From Acidobacteriota bacterium (GTDB taxonomy: Bacteria > Acidobacteriota > Terriglobia > Bryobacterales > Bryobacteraceae), in assembly GCA_023436715.1 (NCBI GenBank), contig JAEZIJ010000242.1, positions 1-64,000 of the forward strand: 64,000 nucleotides of DNA, written 5' to 3'. Numbering within the stretch: the stretch's first letter is position 1; every line of letters starts with the position of its first letter. This document shows positions 1 through 9,848 of this stretch, piece after piece. Under the pieces are notes generated by a model. That model was given only the letters and a program-made list of their open reading frames with translations. It had not been told where the DNA came from and did not search any database. The position numbers and the translations under genes are program-made.

Positions 1-5
1 CTGAT

Positions 6-95
6 GTGGGGCAGCGTCTTACGCTGCGGCGGCCTCTCAGGCCGCCTCCGCTCGGGCGGGCTGAGAGCCCGCCGCAGCCTGAGAGGCTGCCCCAC
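6..95. repeat. Cloverleaf-like inverted repeat
   Basis: Ten-base outer arms at 6-15 and 86-95 are exact reverse complements. They enclose three smaller hairpins: one closed by CAGCG/CGCTG, one with GGCGGCCT/AGGCCGCC arms, and one with GGCGGGCT/AGCCCGCC arms. The folded form is a multi-branched REP-like element. It lies downstream of trpD, which is read on the minus strand and stops at 370. It could act as a terminator or be a dispersed repeat. No coding role is seen. Confidence 0.6.
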
Positions 96-369
96 CAGCA
101 AGGTGCCAGCATTTGTTTTCAGAACAACGCAGATCATTTTCATCTGCGGCCAACCTTGCTGCTCTAGGTATGAGTTCTGGCAAACCGTATCAGGACAGGG
201 CTTTAGCCCTCCGGATATGCAACAGACAGGGGCTAAAGCCCGGGCCTTCTCATGCCGATACGGCACGGCTGAAGCCGTGCCCTGATACAAGGCCCAAGCC
301 TTCCACTTACCTGAAGCCGTGCCCCATTTTCATCTTGCGGCTGAGGACGATACGGGGCAGCGCACCTTC
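96..369. repeat. Non-coding stretch with GCTAAAGCCC/GGCTGAAGCC repeat units
   Basis: This holds three short palindromes: GGGCTTTAGCCC at 198-209, GGGGCTAAAGCCC near 229-241, and GGCACGGCTGAAGCCGTGCC at 262-281. A partial copy of the last one (TGAAGCCGTGCCC) follows near 313. The same units recur at 10487-10749, 34273-34324 and 54550-55006. Open frames here only translate the repeat and are not genes. Apart from the repeats I see nothing in this stretch. Confidence 0.75.
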
Positions 370-1386
370 CTACCCCGTAAACCGCGCCAGTTCGTTCATC
401 TTCCCGAGCGCGGCGCCGCAGTCGATCGACTCCTCCGCCCTCTGGACCGCTTCTTTGAAGCTGCCGGCCTTGCCGGCCGCAACGAGGGCGGCCGCCGCAT
501 TCACCAGCACGATATCGCGCGCCGGGCCGCGCTGCCCGTTGAGCACGGCTCTGGCGATCACGGCATTGTGCCCGGCGTCGCCGCCTTTCAGGCTCTCGGG
601 GGTGGTCCGCTCGACGCCGAAATCCTCCGGCGTCACCTCGCAACGCGAGACTCGCCCGGCCGCAATCTCGAACAGGAGCGAGGTTCCGGTCGTGGTGATC
701 TCATCCAGTCCATCCGAACCGTGGACCACGAAACCGCGTTCGAGCCCGAGCGCCGCGAGCGCTTCCGCCATCAGTTCCGCCGCGTGCGGGGAAGAGGCGC
801 CCACCACCTGCACCGTCGCGTCCGCCGGATTCGTCAGCGGACCGAGCATATTGAAAACGGTTCGCATCCTCAGCTCGAGCCGGGCCGGCTGAGCGTGTTT
901 CATCGCCGGATGAAAAGCCGGAGCGAACAGGAAACCGATGCCCACCTGGCGAATTGCGCGCGCGGCCTGCACGGCATCGACCGCGACCCGAATGCCGAGG
1001 CGTTCCAGGACGTCCGCGCTGCCGCACTTACTCGATATCGAACGATTGCCGTGCTTGGCTACCTTTACTCCCGCCCCGGCCGCGACGAAAGCAGTCACGG
1101 TCGAGATATTGAACGTGCCGGCCCCGTCTCCGCCCATGCCGCACGTATCGAGCAGCGGTTCGCCATCGAGTTCGGGCCTCACCCGGCTGCTCACCTCGCG
1201 CATCGCCCGCGCGAAACCCACGAGCTCAGCCGCAGTCTCCCCCCTCATCCGCAACGCGACCAGAAAGGCGGCGACCTGCGCCGTCGAGGCGCCTCCCTCG
1301 AGAATAATCGCCATCGCGGCCTGTGCTTCTTCCGGCGGCAGATGTTCGCGTGCGGCAATGCGATGCAGATATGGAAGCAGCGACAT
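370..1386 (-). CDS. trpD: Anthranilate phosphoribosyltransferase
   Basis: Transfers phosphoribose from PRPP to anthranilate, the second step of tryptophan synthesis from chorismate. The 338-residue length is normal for the family. The PRPP and anthranilate loops are clear: DTCGMGGDGAGTFNIST near residue 82 and KHGNRSISSKCGSADVLE near 110. The glycine-rich loop reads CGMGGDG where CGTGGDG is usual, a mild change. No other trp gene is in the window, so this is an isolated trpD. It is divergent from sucC, with about 70 bp between the two starts that must hold both promoters. Confidence 0.95.
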   Translation of the reverse strand: MSLLPYLHRIAAREHLPPEEAQAAMAIILEGGASTAQVAAFLVALRMRGETAAELVGFARAMREVSSRVRPELDGEPLLDTCGMGGDGAGTFNISTVTAFVAAGAGVKVAKHGNRSISSKCGSADVLERLGIRVAVDAVQAARAIRQVGIGFLFAPAFHPAMKHAQPARLELRMRTVFNMLGPLTNPADATVQVVGASSPHAAELMAEALAALGLERGFVVHGSDGLDEITTTGTSLLFEIAAGRVSRCEVTPEDFGVERTTPESLKGGDAGHNAVIARAVLNGQRGPARDIVLVNAAAALVAAGKAGSFKEAVQRAEESIDCGAALGKMNELARFTG

Positions 1387-1455
1387 GTTATATCATCTAG
1401 AGTGCTGGGCGGCTAACGGCAGCAGCTATTTTAGCCAATCGTAACAGAGATTCCC

Positions 1456-2609
<1,154 letters not shown>

Positions 2610-2613
<4 letters not shown>

Positions 2614-3476
2614 GTATCCTCGTAGGCAAGGAAACGCGGCTCCTGGTTCAGGGCTTTACCGGAAGGGAAGCCACCTTCCATTCGGAGCAATCGATCGCCT
2701 ACGGCACGAACATCGTGGGCGGCGTTGTACCTGGAAAAGGCGGCACCACTCACCTCGAACGCCCGGTGTTCAACACCGTCGCCGAGGCCGCTTGTGCCAC
2801 CGGCGCGAACGCGTCGATCATCTTCGTGCCGCCCGCGTTTGCGGCCGACACGATTATGGAGGCTGCCGATGCCGGCCTGGCCCTCGTGATTGCCATCACA
2901 GAGGGCATTCCGGCGCTCGATATGGTAAGGGTCTGGCGGTATCTCCAGACCCGCAACACGCGGCTCATCGGCCCGAACTGCCCCGGGATTATCTCGCCGG
3001 GCAAGTGCAAGGCGGGCATCATGCCGGGCCACATTCACAAGGAAGGAAGCGTCGGCGTGGTCTCACGCTCGGGCACGCTGACTTACGAAGCGGTGGATCA
3101 GTTGACCCGGCGCGGCATAGGCCAATCCACCTGCATCGGCATCGGAGGCGACCCGATTATCGGAACGAGCTTCGTTGACGCGGTGCGCCTCTTCGACGAA
3201 GACCCCGGGACCGAGGCGATCGTGCTGATCGGCGAAATCGGCGGCAACGCGGAGGAAACCGCCGCGGCCTACATCAAGGAGAACGTGAAAAAGCCGGTGG
3301 TCAGCTTCATCGCAGGGCAGACGGCGCCGCCGGGCCGCCGTATGGGACATGCCGGCGCGATTATCTCGGGCGGCTCGGGCAAAGCATCAGACAAGATCCG
3401 CACCCTGGAAGCCGCCGGCGTCGTCGTGTGCGCCTCGCCCGCTGAGATCGGCGACAAAGTGAAAGCTGTTTTATGA
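2610..3476 (+). CDS. sucD: Succinyl-CoA ligase, alpha subunit
   Basis: CoA-binding and phosphohistidine subunit of succinyl-CoA synthetase, 288 residues as expected. The Rossmann-type CoA-binding domain starts with VQGFTGREATFHSEQ. The catalytic histidine is His247 in RRMGHAGAI, followed by the conserved ISGGSGKASDK. Start and stop each overlap a neighbour by 4 bp (sucC at 2610-2613, ndk at 3473-3476), giving a tightly coupled sucC-sucD-ndk operon. Placing ndk here makes sense because NDP kinase can equilibrate the nucleoside triphosphate made by the ligase. Confidence 0.97.
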
Positions 3477-3889
3477 CAGAACGTACGCTAGCTATTATCA
3501 AACCCGATTCCGTTGCCCGCCGCATCGCGGGCGAGATCCTCACCACCATCGAGCAGGCCGGCTTTCAGATCCGGGCCATGCGCATGCTCCACCTGGACCG
3601 GCGCGGGGCCGGAGGCTTTTATGCCGTCCACTGCGGAAAGCCGTTTTTCGAGGACCTGGTGGAGTTCATGACCGAAGGACCGGTCATTGTGCTCGCACTG
3701 GAACGCGAAGACGCGATTCGCAAGTGGCGCGACGTAATGGGTGCCACCAATCCGGCCAACGCGGCCGAGGGCACCATTCGAAAACGCTTCGCCCAAAGCA
3801 TTCAGCGGAATTGCGTGCACGGCTCCGACGCGCCCGAGACGGCCAGATTCGAACTCGGGTATTTCTTCCGGGAATTGGACCTGGTGTAA
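3473..3889 (+). CDS. ndk: Nucleoside-diphosphate kinase
   Basis: Moves the terminal phosphate between nucleoside tri- and diphosphates through a phosphohistidine. The 138 residues match the bacterial family. ERTLAIIKPDSVAR opens the protein, with Lys10 in the nucleotide site. The active-site His116 lies in RNCVHGSDAPE, where NxxHGSDSxE is usual, so the serine after the aspartate is alanine here. It is the third gene of the sucCD operon, with a 4-bp overlap. The gene after it faces the opposite way (hoxH). Confidence 0.97.
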   Translation: MTERTLAIIKPDSVARRIAGEILTTIEQAGFQIRAMRMLHLDRRGAGGFYAVHCGKPFFEDLVEFMTEGPVIVLALEREDAIRKWRDVMGATNPANAAEGTIRKRFAQSIQRNCVHGSDAPETARFELGYFFRELDLV

Positions 3890-3903
3890 GAGTCTATTGA
3901 AAA

Positions 3904-3979
3904 GGCCGCGGATAAACGCCGATGAACACAGATAAGGCATCTGGTTTCCATCGGCGTTGATCTGCGTTCATCTGCGGCC
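3904..3979. repeat. Imperfect inverted repeat between convergent ndk and hoxH
   Basis: Two arms of about 30 bases, 3904-3933 and 3950-3979, are reverse complements with roughly six mismatches. They contain GGATAAACGCCGATGAACAC and its degenerate partner. The element fills the 110-bp gap between two converging genes, so it probably serves both as a bidirectional terminator. The sequence style also resembles dispersed repeats of environmental bacteria; that likeness is recall, not a search. Confidence 0.55.
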
Positions 3980-3999
3980 CAGTGGTTTTGACGGGCCGC

Positions 4000-5418
4000 T
4001 TACGACCGCAGCCGGTCCAGTTCGCTTCCGTCGTGCCCGACCAGCCGTACATCAAGCGCCGTCTGCCCCGCGGCGTGCGTCGAGCAGCTCAGGCAGGGGT
4101 CATAGGCCCGCACCACGGCGGACACGCGATTCAGCATCCCTTCCTTCAGCTTCTTCCCGTCGATGAAATGACGGCTCACCTGCTCGACGCTGCGGCTGAT
4201 CGCAAGGTTGTTATGGCCCGTCGCCACTACGAGGTTGGCCCAGCGGATCGCGCCCTGGTCGTCCACCTTGTAATGGTGAATCAGCACTCCGCGCGGAGCT
4301 TCAATCATGCCCACGCCCTCAAGCGAATTCACGCCGGCGTGCGCCCGCACGCGCGTGTTCAGAATAGACGGGTCATCCAGCAGCGCGCCCAGCCGCTCCA
4401 GAGCGTACACGACCTCGATCAGCCGCGCATAGTGGAAGTGGAATGAACTCGCGACCACAGCTCCGTACCGCTGCCGGTACTCCGAAAGCTCCTTATCCGC
4501 TTCCGGCGTTCCGCAGCGTTCGGCCACGTTCAGTCGCGCGAGCGGTCCGACGCGATACGTTCCGTCCGGGTATCCGGCAGGCTTGAAATAGGGCGCCTTC
4601 AGGTACGAGAACGGAAGCACCGCCTCGCCGATGTAGTTCTCGTACTCGGACGCGGCCACCAGGTCCTGCACGATGCCGCCTTCGGCATCCTTGAACCGCA
4701 GCCCTCCGTTGTAAAGCTGAAGATTACCGGCCGGGTCCACGAGGCCCGCATACATCGTGGGCGCATTGCCGAAAGATCCGATCTCTTCCTTGAACTCGTC
4801 CAGTACGCCCTTGAACATCTGGAGCGTCCTCCGCGTGATCGCCTGCGCGCCTGGTAGTTCCTTGAGGATGCGGTCGCGCTCCGCTGCGTCGAGCGGAGCG
4901 TTTACCCCGCCCGGCACTGTCCACGACGGATGTATGCGCTCCTTCGCCAGACCCTCGATGACCTGCTGGCCGAACTTCCGAAGCGCAATGCCGTCCTTCG
5001 CAAGTTCCGGATGCTTTTGCATCACACCGAGAACGTTGCGCGCCGCGGGGTCAGAATCCATGCCGAGCAGCAGGTCCGGCGCGGAAAGGTGGAAGAAGCT
5101 CAGCGCGTGCGATTGGATAAACTGCCCGCAGTGCAGGGCTTCGCGCAGTTGCGCCGCGGTTTCGGGGATCTTCACGCCCATAATCGCGTCGCACGCTTTT
5201 ACCGACGCGAGCAGGTGGCTCACCGGGCAGATGCCGCAGATGCGCGCGGTGATCCCCGGCATCTCGTAGAACGGCCGGCCCTCGACGAACTTCTCGAAGC
5301 CCCGCACCTGCGTGACGTGGAACTGCGTACTGCTTACCTTCCCGTCGTCGTTCAGGTAGATGCTGATCTTGGCGTGCCCCTCGATTCGGGTCACTGGATC
5401 GATAGTGATCTTCTTCAT
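4000..5418 (-). CDS. hoxH: NAD-linked [NiFe]-hydrogenase large (catalytic) subunit
   Basis: Carries the NiFe active site of a group 3 soluble hydrogenase that interconverts H2 and 2H+ plus 2e-. The start chosen here gives 472 residues. Both nickel-ligand motifs are intact: RICGICPVSH (Cys61, Cys64) and DPCLSCSTH (Cys442, Cys445). The 24 residues after the final histidine form the C-terminal extension normally removed by a specific endopeptidase during maturation. No hyp or endopeptidase gene is in the window, so maturation must be encoded elsewhere. ATG at 5418 is preferred because GAGGG lies just upstream; ATG at 5433 would add five residues and give a 4-bp overlap with hoxY. Last gene of hoxEFUYH. 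Confidence 0.93.
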   Translation of the reverse strand: MKKITIDPVTRIEGHAKISIYLNDDGKVSSTQFHVTQVRGFEKFVEGRPFYEMPGITARICGICPVSHLLASVKACDAIMGVKIPETAAQLREALHCGQFIQSHALSFFHLSAPDLLLGMDSDPAARNVLGVMQKHPELAKDGIALRKFGQQVIEGLAKERIHPSWTVPGGVNAPLDAAERDRILKELPGAQAITRRTLQMFKGVLDEFKEEIGSFGNAPTMYAGLVDPAGNLQLYNGGLRFKDAEGGIVQDLVAASEYENYIGEAVLPFSYLKAPYFKPAGYPDGTYRVGPLARLNVAERCGTPEADKELSEYRQRYGAVVASSFHFHYARLIEVVYALERLGALLDDPSILNTRVRAHAGVNSLEGVGMIEAPRGVLIHHYKVDDQGAIRWANLVVATGHNNLAISRSVEQVSRHFIDGKKLKEGMLNRVSAVVRAYDPCLSCSTHAAGQTALDVRLVGHDGSELDRLRS

Positions 5419-5429
5419 TGCGCGCGCCC

Positions 5430-5960
5430 TCATCCAAACTTCACTTTCGAGCCGAGGTCGGGCGTGCGGCCTTCGAGCAACTCGCCCAACACGTAAAGGA
5501 TCGCCCTGGCCGGAGGCGGGCAGCCCGGCACGTGCAGGTCTACCTTCACGGCTTCCTGAACCGGCACGGCCCGCTTCAGCAGCTTCGGCAAGCCGTTTGC
5601 CGGCACACCCGGGTCCTTCGTTGCGCCCTGTATGTACACCCTGTCCAGAAGATCCTTCACGGGAATCGTGTTGCGCATGGCCGGAACGTTGCTCGTCACC
5701 GCGCAATCCCCGAGCGCGATCAGGAACTTGCTCCGCTCACGGATCGTCTGAACCTTCGCCAGGTCCTCCTGGCTGCTCACCGCGCCTTCCACGAGCGCAA
5801 CGTCCACGCCTTCCGGGAACTTCTGCGCGTCAACGAGCGGGCCGTACACCAGGTCGATCTTCTGCGCCACGGCCACGAGGCTCTCGTCGATATCCAGCAG
5901 CGACATGTGGCAGCCCGAGCAGCCGTCCAGCCAAACGGTCGCGACCTTCACTTTTTTCAT
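5430..5960 (-). CDS. hoxY: NAD-linked [NiFe]-hydrogenase small subunit
   Basis: Electron-transfer partner of HoxH, 176 residues, the short form typical of group 3 enzymes. It lacks a Tat signal, so the enzyme is cytoplasmic. Proximal [4Fe-4S] cysteines are visible in LDGCSGCHMSLLD (Cys14, Cys17), ALGDCAV and VPGCPPPARA. The start overlaps the end of hoxU by 4 bp (5957-5960). Electrons would pass from the NiFe site through this cluster to the HoxU/HoxF diaphorase half. Confidence 0.93.
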   Translation of the reverse strand: MKKVKVATVWLDGCSGCHMSLLDIDESLVAVAQKIDLVYGPLVDAQKFPEGVDVALVEGAVSSQEDLAKVQTIRERSKFLIALGDCAVTSNVPAMRNTIPVKDLLDRVYIQGATKDPGVPANGLPKLLKRAVPVQEAVKVDLHVPGCPPPARAILYVLGELLEGRTPDLGSKVKFG

Positions 5961-6673
5961 GCTTTCACCCCGCGTCTAGCCGCCAGCCGCGAGATATTCT
6001 CGTGGCTCTTCGTCATCTCCTCGACCGCCCACCCTTTTTCGGCCAGTGCGCCCGTCGGGCACGACTGCACGCACTTGCCGCAGCTCGTACACGTCCTGGA
6101 ATCGCCCCAGGGCTTGTTCAATTCGCTCACCAGCGTGGAGCGAATTCCGCGCGAGGCGACGTCCCACACGTGCGCGCCCTCCACCTCGGCGCACACTCGC
6201 ACGCAGCGCGTACACAGGATGCAGCGGTTGTGGTCCAGAACGAACTTGGGATGCGAAACGTCCACCGGCAGCGCCGGGTAGCTGTAGGGATAGCGCACGT
6301 GCGTCAGGCCGAACCGGCTGGCCATCGATTGCAACTCGCAATGCCCGTTGGAGACGCAAATCGAGCAGTAATGGTTGCGCTCCGTCAGCAGCAGTTCCAG
6401 CGCCATCTTGCGATACCGCGCCAGCTTCTCGGAATTCGTGGTCACCGACATGCCGTCCTGCACCGCCGTAGTGCACGAAGGCACGAGCCGCCCGACGCCG
6501 GACACCTCCACCACGCACAACCGGCACGCGCCCGCCGCCGACAGCCCGCCGAGGTAGCACAGCGTCGGAATGTACTTTCCAGCGGCCAGCGCCACCTCCA
6601 GGACGGTCTGGCCTTCCCGCGCGCTCACGTATTCGCCGTCGATCCTGATCGATACTTTCTGCGCCAAAGGCAT
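5957..6673 (-). CDS. hoxU: Hydrogenase diaphorase iron-sulfur subunit
   Basis: Homologue of the N-terminal part of NuoG and of HydA, 238 residues. It has an N-terminal [2Fe-2S] ferredoxin domain with TLCYLGGLSAAGACRLC, a NuoG-type middle with HYCSICVSNGHCEL, and two C-terminal [4Fe-4S] motifs, CILCTRCVRVC and CTSCGKCVQSC. It wires the hydrogenase half (HoxYH) to the flavin half (HoxEF). It sits in the operon between hoxF, with a short 25-bp gap, and hoxY, with a 4-bp overlap. Confidence 0.93.
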   Translation of the reverse strand: MPLAQKVSIRIDGEYVSAREGQTVLEVALAAGKYIPTLCYLGGLSAAGACRLCVVEVSGVGRLVPSCTTAVQDGMSVTTNSEKLARYRKMALELLLTERNHYCSICVSNGHCELQSMASRFGLTHVRYPYSYPALPVDVSHPKFVLDHNRCILCTRCVRVCAEVEGAHVWDVASRGIRSTLVSELNKPWGDSRTCTSCGKCVQSCPTGALAEKGWAVEEMTKSHENISRLAARRGVKA

Positions 6674-6698
6674 GAATGATTCCTCTCGTACTTGCGGC

Positions 6699-9600
6699 CT
6701 ATTCGCCGTTCGCCTTCACGTCGCACCGCAGGCAGCGCTCGCATTCTTCCAGCACCTGCAAGGCGGTCAGCCCGGTGGTCACTTCCTCGAAGCTCTTGAC
6801 GCGCTCGAGTGGCACAAGCTGCCCGGGCACCTGGCGCGGCGCTTCGCTCGGATGCGCCGGCGGCGTCGGGTCGAACTCCCATTTACGGGAGAGCTTCGGG
6901 ATGCGCTTGTCTTCCATCAGCATCTGGTCGATGTTGCGCGCCGCCTTCTTGCCGTAGCCCATTGCGTTCGAAACGTTCGAGGCCCCGGTAATCACGTCGC
7001 CGCCCGCGTAAAACTTGGGCCGGCTCGTCTGTAGCGAGAACCGGTCGACCTCGACGGTTCCGGATTCCTTGAGCGTCAACCCCGAGGCGCGCGCCACGTC
7101 CAGATCCACCTTCTCGCCCACGGCGAGGATCACGGTGTCGCACTTGTAGACCTGAATTTCCTCGGTCGGCACGGGCTTGCGCCGCCCGGACGAATCGAAC
7201 TCGCCCAGCTTCGTCTTCACCACCTCGATCGCCTTCACGCCGCCGTGAATCCCCACGATGCGGTGCGGCGCCGCCAGGTACACGAAGCTCGCCCCTTCGG
7301 CTTCCGCCGCCTCCACTTCTTCCTTGATCGCCGGCATGTCCTTCCGCTCGCGGCGGTAGATCACCGTGACCTCGGCGCCCATGCGCAAGGCGGTGCGCGC
7401 GGAATCGATGGCCGCGTTGCCGCCTCCAATCACCACGACCTTCGTGCCCAGCTTCACCTGCTCGCCCTTCGATACCGCCTCGAGGAAAAGCAGCGCCGGC
7501 ATCACGCCGTGCAACTCGGTGCCGGGCAGATACACCCAGGCTTCCTTCCATGTGCCGATGGCCAGGAACACGGCGTCGTACATCGTGTCCAGATCGTTGA
7601 GGGAAAGCTCGAACCCCACCGCGGTGTTGTAGACGAACTTCACGCCCAGCCGCTCGATCAGCGCGATTTCCTGGTCGAGCACGCTCTTCGGCAGGCGGTA
7701 TTCAGGCAGCGCGTAGCGCAGCATGCCTCCGGGACCGGGATTGGATTCGTAGATCGTGACCTCGTGCCCGAGCAGCGTGAGATAGAACGCGCAAGTCAGC
7801 CCGGTCGGGCCGGCTCCGATCACCGCGACCTTCTTGCCGGTCGCTGCCAGTTTCTTCGCCGCGATCCGCTCGATCATCGCCGGGTAGCTGCCGGATGCGT
7901 AGATCGTGTCCGCGATGAAGCGGTGTACGTCGCGCGCATTCACCGCTGAATCGAGGTTCGTTCTGCGGCAGCGGTCGTCGCACGGATGCTGGCACACGCG
8001 GCCGGTCGAAGCCGGCAGCGGGTTGTCCATCACGATCGATTCGAACGCCTCTTCCAGCCGGTCTTCCTTGTACAACTGAAGGAACCGGGGGATGTTCATG
8101 TGCAGCGGGCAACTGTTTTCGCAGGGCGACAGCGCCAGGTTCTCGCAAACGCCGGCGCGGCACCGCTTGGCGCGAATGTGGTCCTCGAACTCGTGGCGGA
8201 AGTGCCGCATCGTGGTCAGAACCGGGTTGGGCGCGGTCTGCCCCAGGCCGCATAGCGACATGTCGCGAACCATCCGCCCGAGTTCATCGAGGCATTCGAG
8301 ATCGTCCTCCGATCCTTCGCCGTTCGTGAACGCCTGTAAGATATTCAGCGCTTTGTCGAGCCCCACGCGGCAGGGCACGCACTTTCCGCACGATTCCGAA
8401 TGGGTGAACTCGATGAAGTACCGCGCCACGTCCACCATGCAGTTGTCTTCATCCATCACCACCATGCCGCCGGAGCCCATGATGGAGCCGAGCTTCGCCA
8501 GCGTCTCGTAATCCACCGGCGTGTCGAACATCTCCTGCGGGATGCAGCCACCCGAAGGTCCGCCGGTCTGCACGGCCTTCACTTGCCGGCTGTTCGTGCC
8601 TCCCTCGCCCACGTCATAGACGAACGTCTTGAGCGGCGTTCCGAGCGGCATTTCCACCAGCCCGGTGTTGGTGACCTTGCCTACCAGCGAAAACACCTTG
8701 GTGCCGGCGCTCTTCGTACTGCCCGTCTCCGAGAACCACGCCGCGCCCTTGGCCACAATCGGAGCGATGTTGTACCACGTCTCGACGTTATTGATGTTCG
8801 TCGGCTTGCCGTAGAGACCCTTCTGCGCCGGGAACGGCGGGCGCGGCCGCGGACGCCCCGAATGCCCTTCGAGCGACGCGATCAGCGCCGTCTCTTCGCC
8901 GCACACGAACGCGCCTGCGCCCTCGACCAGGGACAGATCGAAATGGAACCCCCGTCCGAGGATGTTCTCGCCCAGCAGGCCGTACTCCTTCGCCTGCTCG
9001 ATGGCCCTGGTCAGCCGGTGCACCGCAAGCGGATACTCCGCGCGAACGTAGATGATGCCTTCGCGCGCTCCGGTCAGGTAGCCGCCGATAATCATCCCTT
9101 CGAGCAGCGCATGCGGATCGCTTTCGATCTCGTTGCGGTTCATGTACGCGCCCGGGTCGCCCTCATCGGCGTTGCAGATGATGTACTTCGGCTCCGCCTT
9201 CGCCTTCCGCAGCGCTTCCCACTTCAGGCCCGTGGGGTAGCCCGCTCCGCCGCGCCCGCGCAGCTTCGATGCCTTGATCTGCTCGATCACCGCGTCCGGG
9301 TTGCCGTCGATCAACACCTTGTAGAGCGATTGATAGCCGCCCACCGCGATGTATTCTTCGATGTCGTCCGCGCTGATCAATCCGCAATTGCGCAGCACGA
9401 TCTTCTTCTGGCCGCGGAAAAACGGCACCTCACGCCAGGACGGGATTTCGGGATACCCGGAGCCGTACTTCACCTGGCCCGTCAGGTGGTCCCAGTCCTC
9501 GATCTTGCAGAGCGCCAGCGATTGGGTGATCCGGCCCATGTACAGGTCGTCGAGGATGCGCGGCACGTCGTTCGGCTGCACGCGCCGCAAAATGACCAGC

Positions 9601-9848
9601 GGCCGGCCCGGCAGCCAGACGTTCACCAGCGGCTCCTGCGCGCAGAAGCCGAAGCAGCCGACCCGCGCCAGTTGCACGTCGAGCCCGCGCTGGTCGATCC
9701 CGTCCGCAAACGCGTGGTACACACCCTCAGCGCCGTTGCCCGATCCGCACGTGCCCATGCCCACGCCGATCCGCGGCTTGTAGGGCAGCAACTTCGCCAG
9801 TCCCGCCTCTTTCACCGCGTTAAACGAACTGATGTCCTGGATCCGCAT
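6699..9848 (-). CDS. hoxF: HoxF/NuoF diaphorase subunit fused to a GltD/NfnB-like FAD-NAD(P) oxidoreductase
   Basis: At 1049 residues this is nearly twice a normal HoxF. Residues about 1-110 form a thioredoxin-like domain with Cys34, Cys65 and Cys69, so one usual [2Fe-2S] cysteine seems absent. Residues 150-560 are a complete NuoF: GRGGAGYPTGLKW near 198, AFVCGEETALIASLEG near 313, and [4Fe-4S] cysteines in ESCGKCVPCRVG near 487-493 plus SLCGLG near 533. Residues 563-1049 resemble the glutamate-synthase small subunit: cysteine-rich linker (SPCENSCPLHMN, RVCQHPCDDRC), FAD motif VIGAGPTG near 677, second nucleotide motif VIGGGNAA near 807 followed by YRRERKDMPA, and C-terminal ECERCLRCD. The first module binds FMN and NAD(H); the second by family binds FAD and NAD(P)H. 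Start overlaps the hoxE stop as TAATG. Confidence 0.92.
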   Translation of the reverse strand: MRIQDISSFNAVKEAGLAKLLPYKPRIGVGMGTCGSGNGAEGVYHAFADGIDQRGLDVQLARVGCFGFCAQEPLVNVWLPGRPLVILRRVQPNDVPRILDDLYMGRITQSLALCKIEDWDHLTGQVKYGSGYPEIPSWREVPFFRGQKKIVLRNCGLISADDIEEYIAVGGYQSLYKVLIDGNPDAVIEQIKASKLRGRGGAGYPTGLKWEALRKAKAEPKYIICNADEGDPGAYMNRNEIESDPHALLEGMIIGGYLTGAREGIIYVRAEYPLAVHRLTRAIEQAKEYGLLGENILGRGFHFDLSLVEGAGAFVCGEETALIASLEGHSGRPRPRPPFPAQKGLYGKPTNINNVETWYNIAPIVAKGAAWFSETGSTKSAGTKVFSLVGKVTNTGLVEMPLGTPLKTFVYDVGEGGTNSRQVKAVQTGGPSGGCIPQEMFDTPVDYETLAKLGSIMGSGGMVVMDEDNCMVDVARYFIEFTHSESCGKCVPCRVGLDKALNILQAFTNGEGSEDDLECLDELGRMVRDMSLCGLGQTAPNPVLTTMRHFRHEFEDHIRAKRCRAGVCENLALSPCENSCPLHMNIPRFLQLYKEDRLEEAFESIVMDNPLPASTGRVCQHPCDDRCRRTNLDSAVNARDVHRFIADTIYASGSYPAMIERIAAKKLAATGKKVAVIGAGPTGLTCAFYLTLLGHEVTIYESNPGPGGMLRYALPEYRLPKSVLDQEIALIERLGVKFVYNTAVGFELSLNDLDTMYDAVFLAIGTWKEAWVYLPGTELHGVMPALLFLEAVSKGEQVKLGTKVVVIGGGNAAIDSARTALRMGAEVTVIYRRERKDMPAIKEEVEAAEAEGASFVYLAAPHRIVGIHGGVKAIEVVKTKLGEFDSSGRRKPVPTEEIQVYKCDTVILAVGEKVDLDVARASGLTLKESGTVEVDRFSLQTSRPKFYAGGDVITGASNVSNAMGYGKKAARNIDQMLMEDKRIPKLSRKWEFDPTPPAHPSEAPRQVPGQLVPLERVKSFEEVTTGLTALQVLEECERCLRCDVKANGE

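Noticed and set aside
4..892. Plus-strand frames covering the repeat region and the trpD antisense
   Set aside because: They translate palindromic repeats and then the reverse of trpD; no independent evidence of a gene.
5419..5706. Extension of hoxH upstream into hoxY
   Set aside because: The in-frame upstream part is antisense-free but overlaps hoxY and encodes Arg/Gly/Ala-rich text unlike HoxH; the conserved start is MKKITIDPVTRIEGH.
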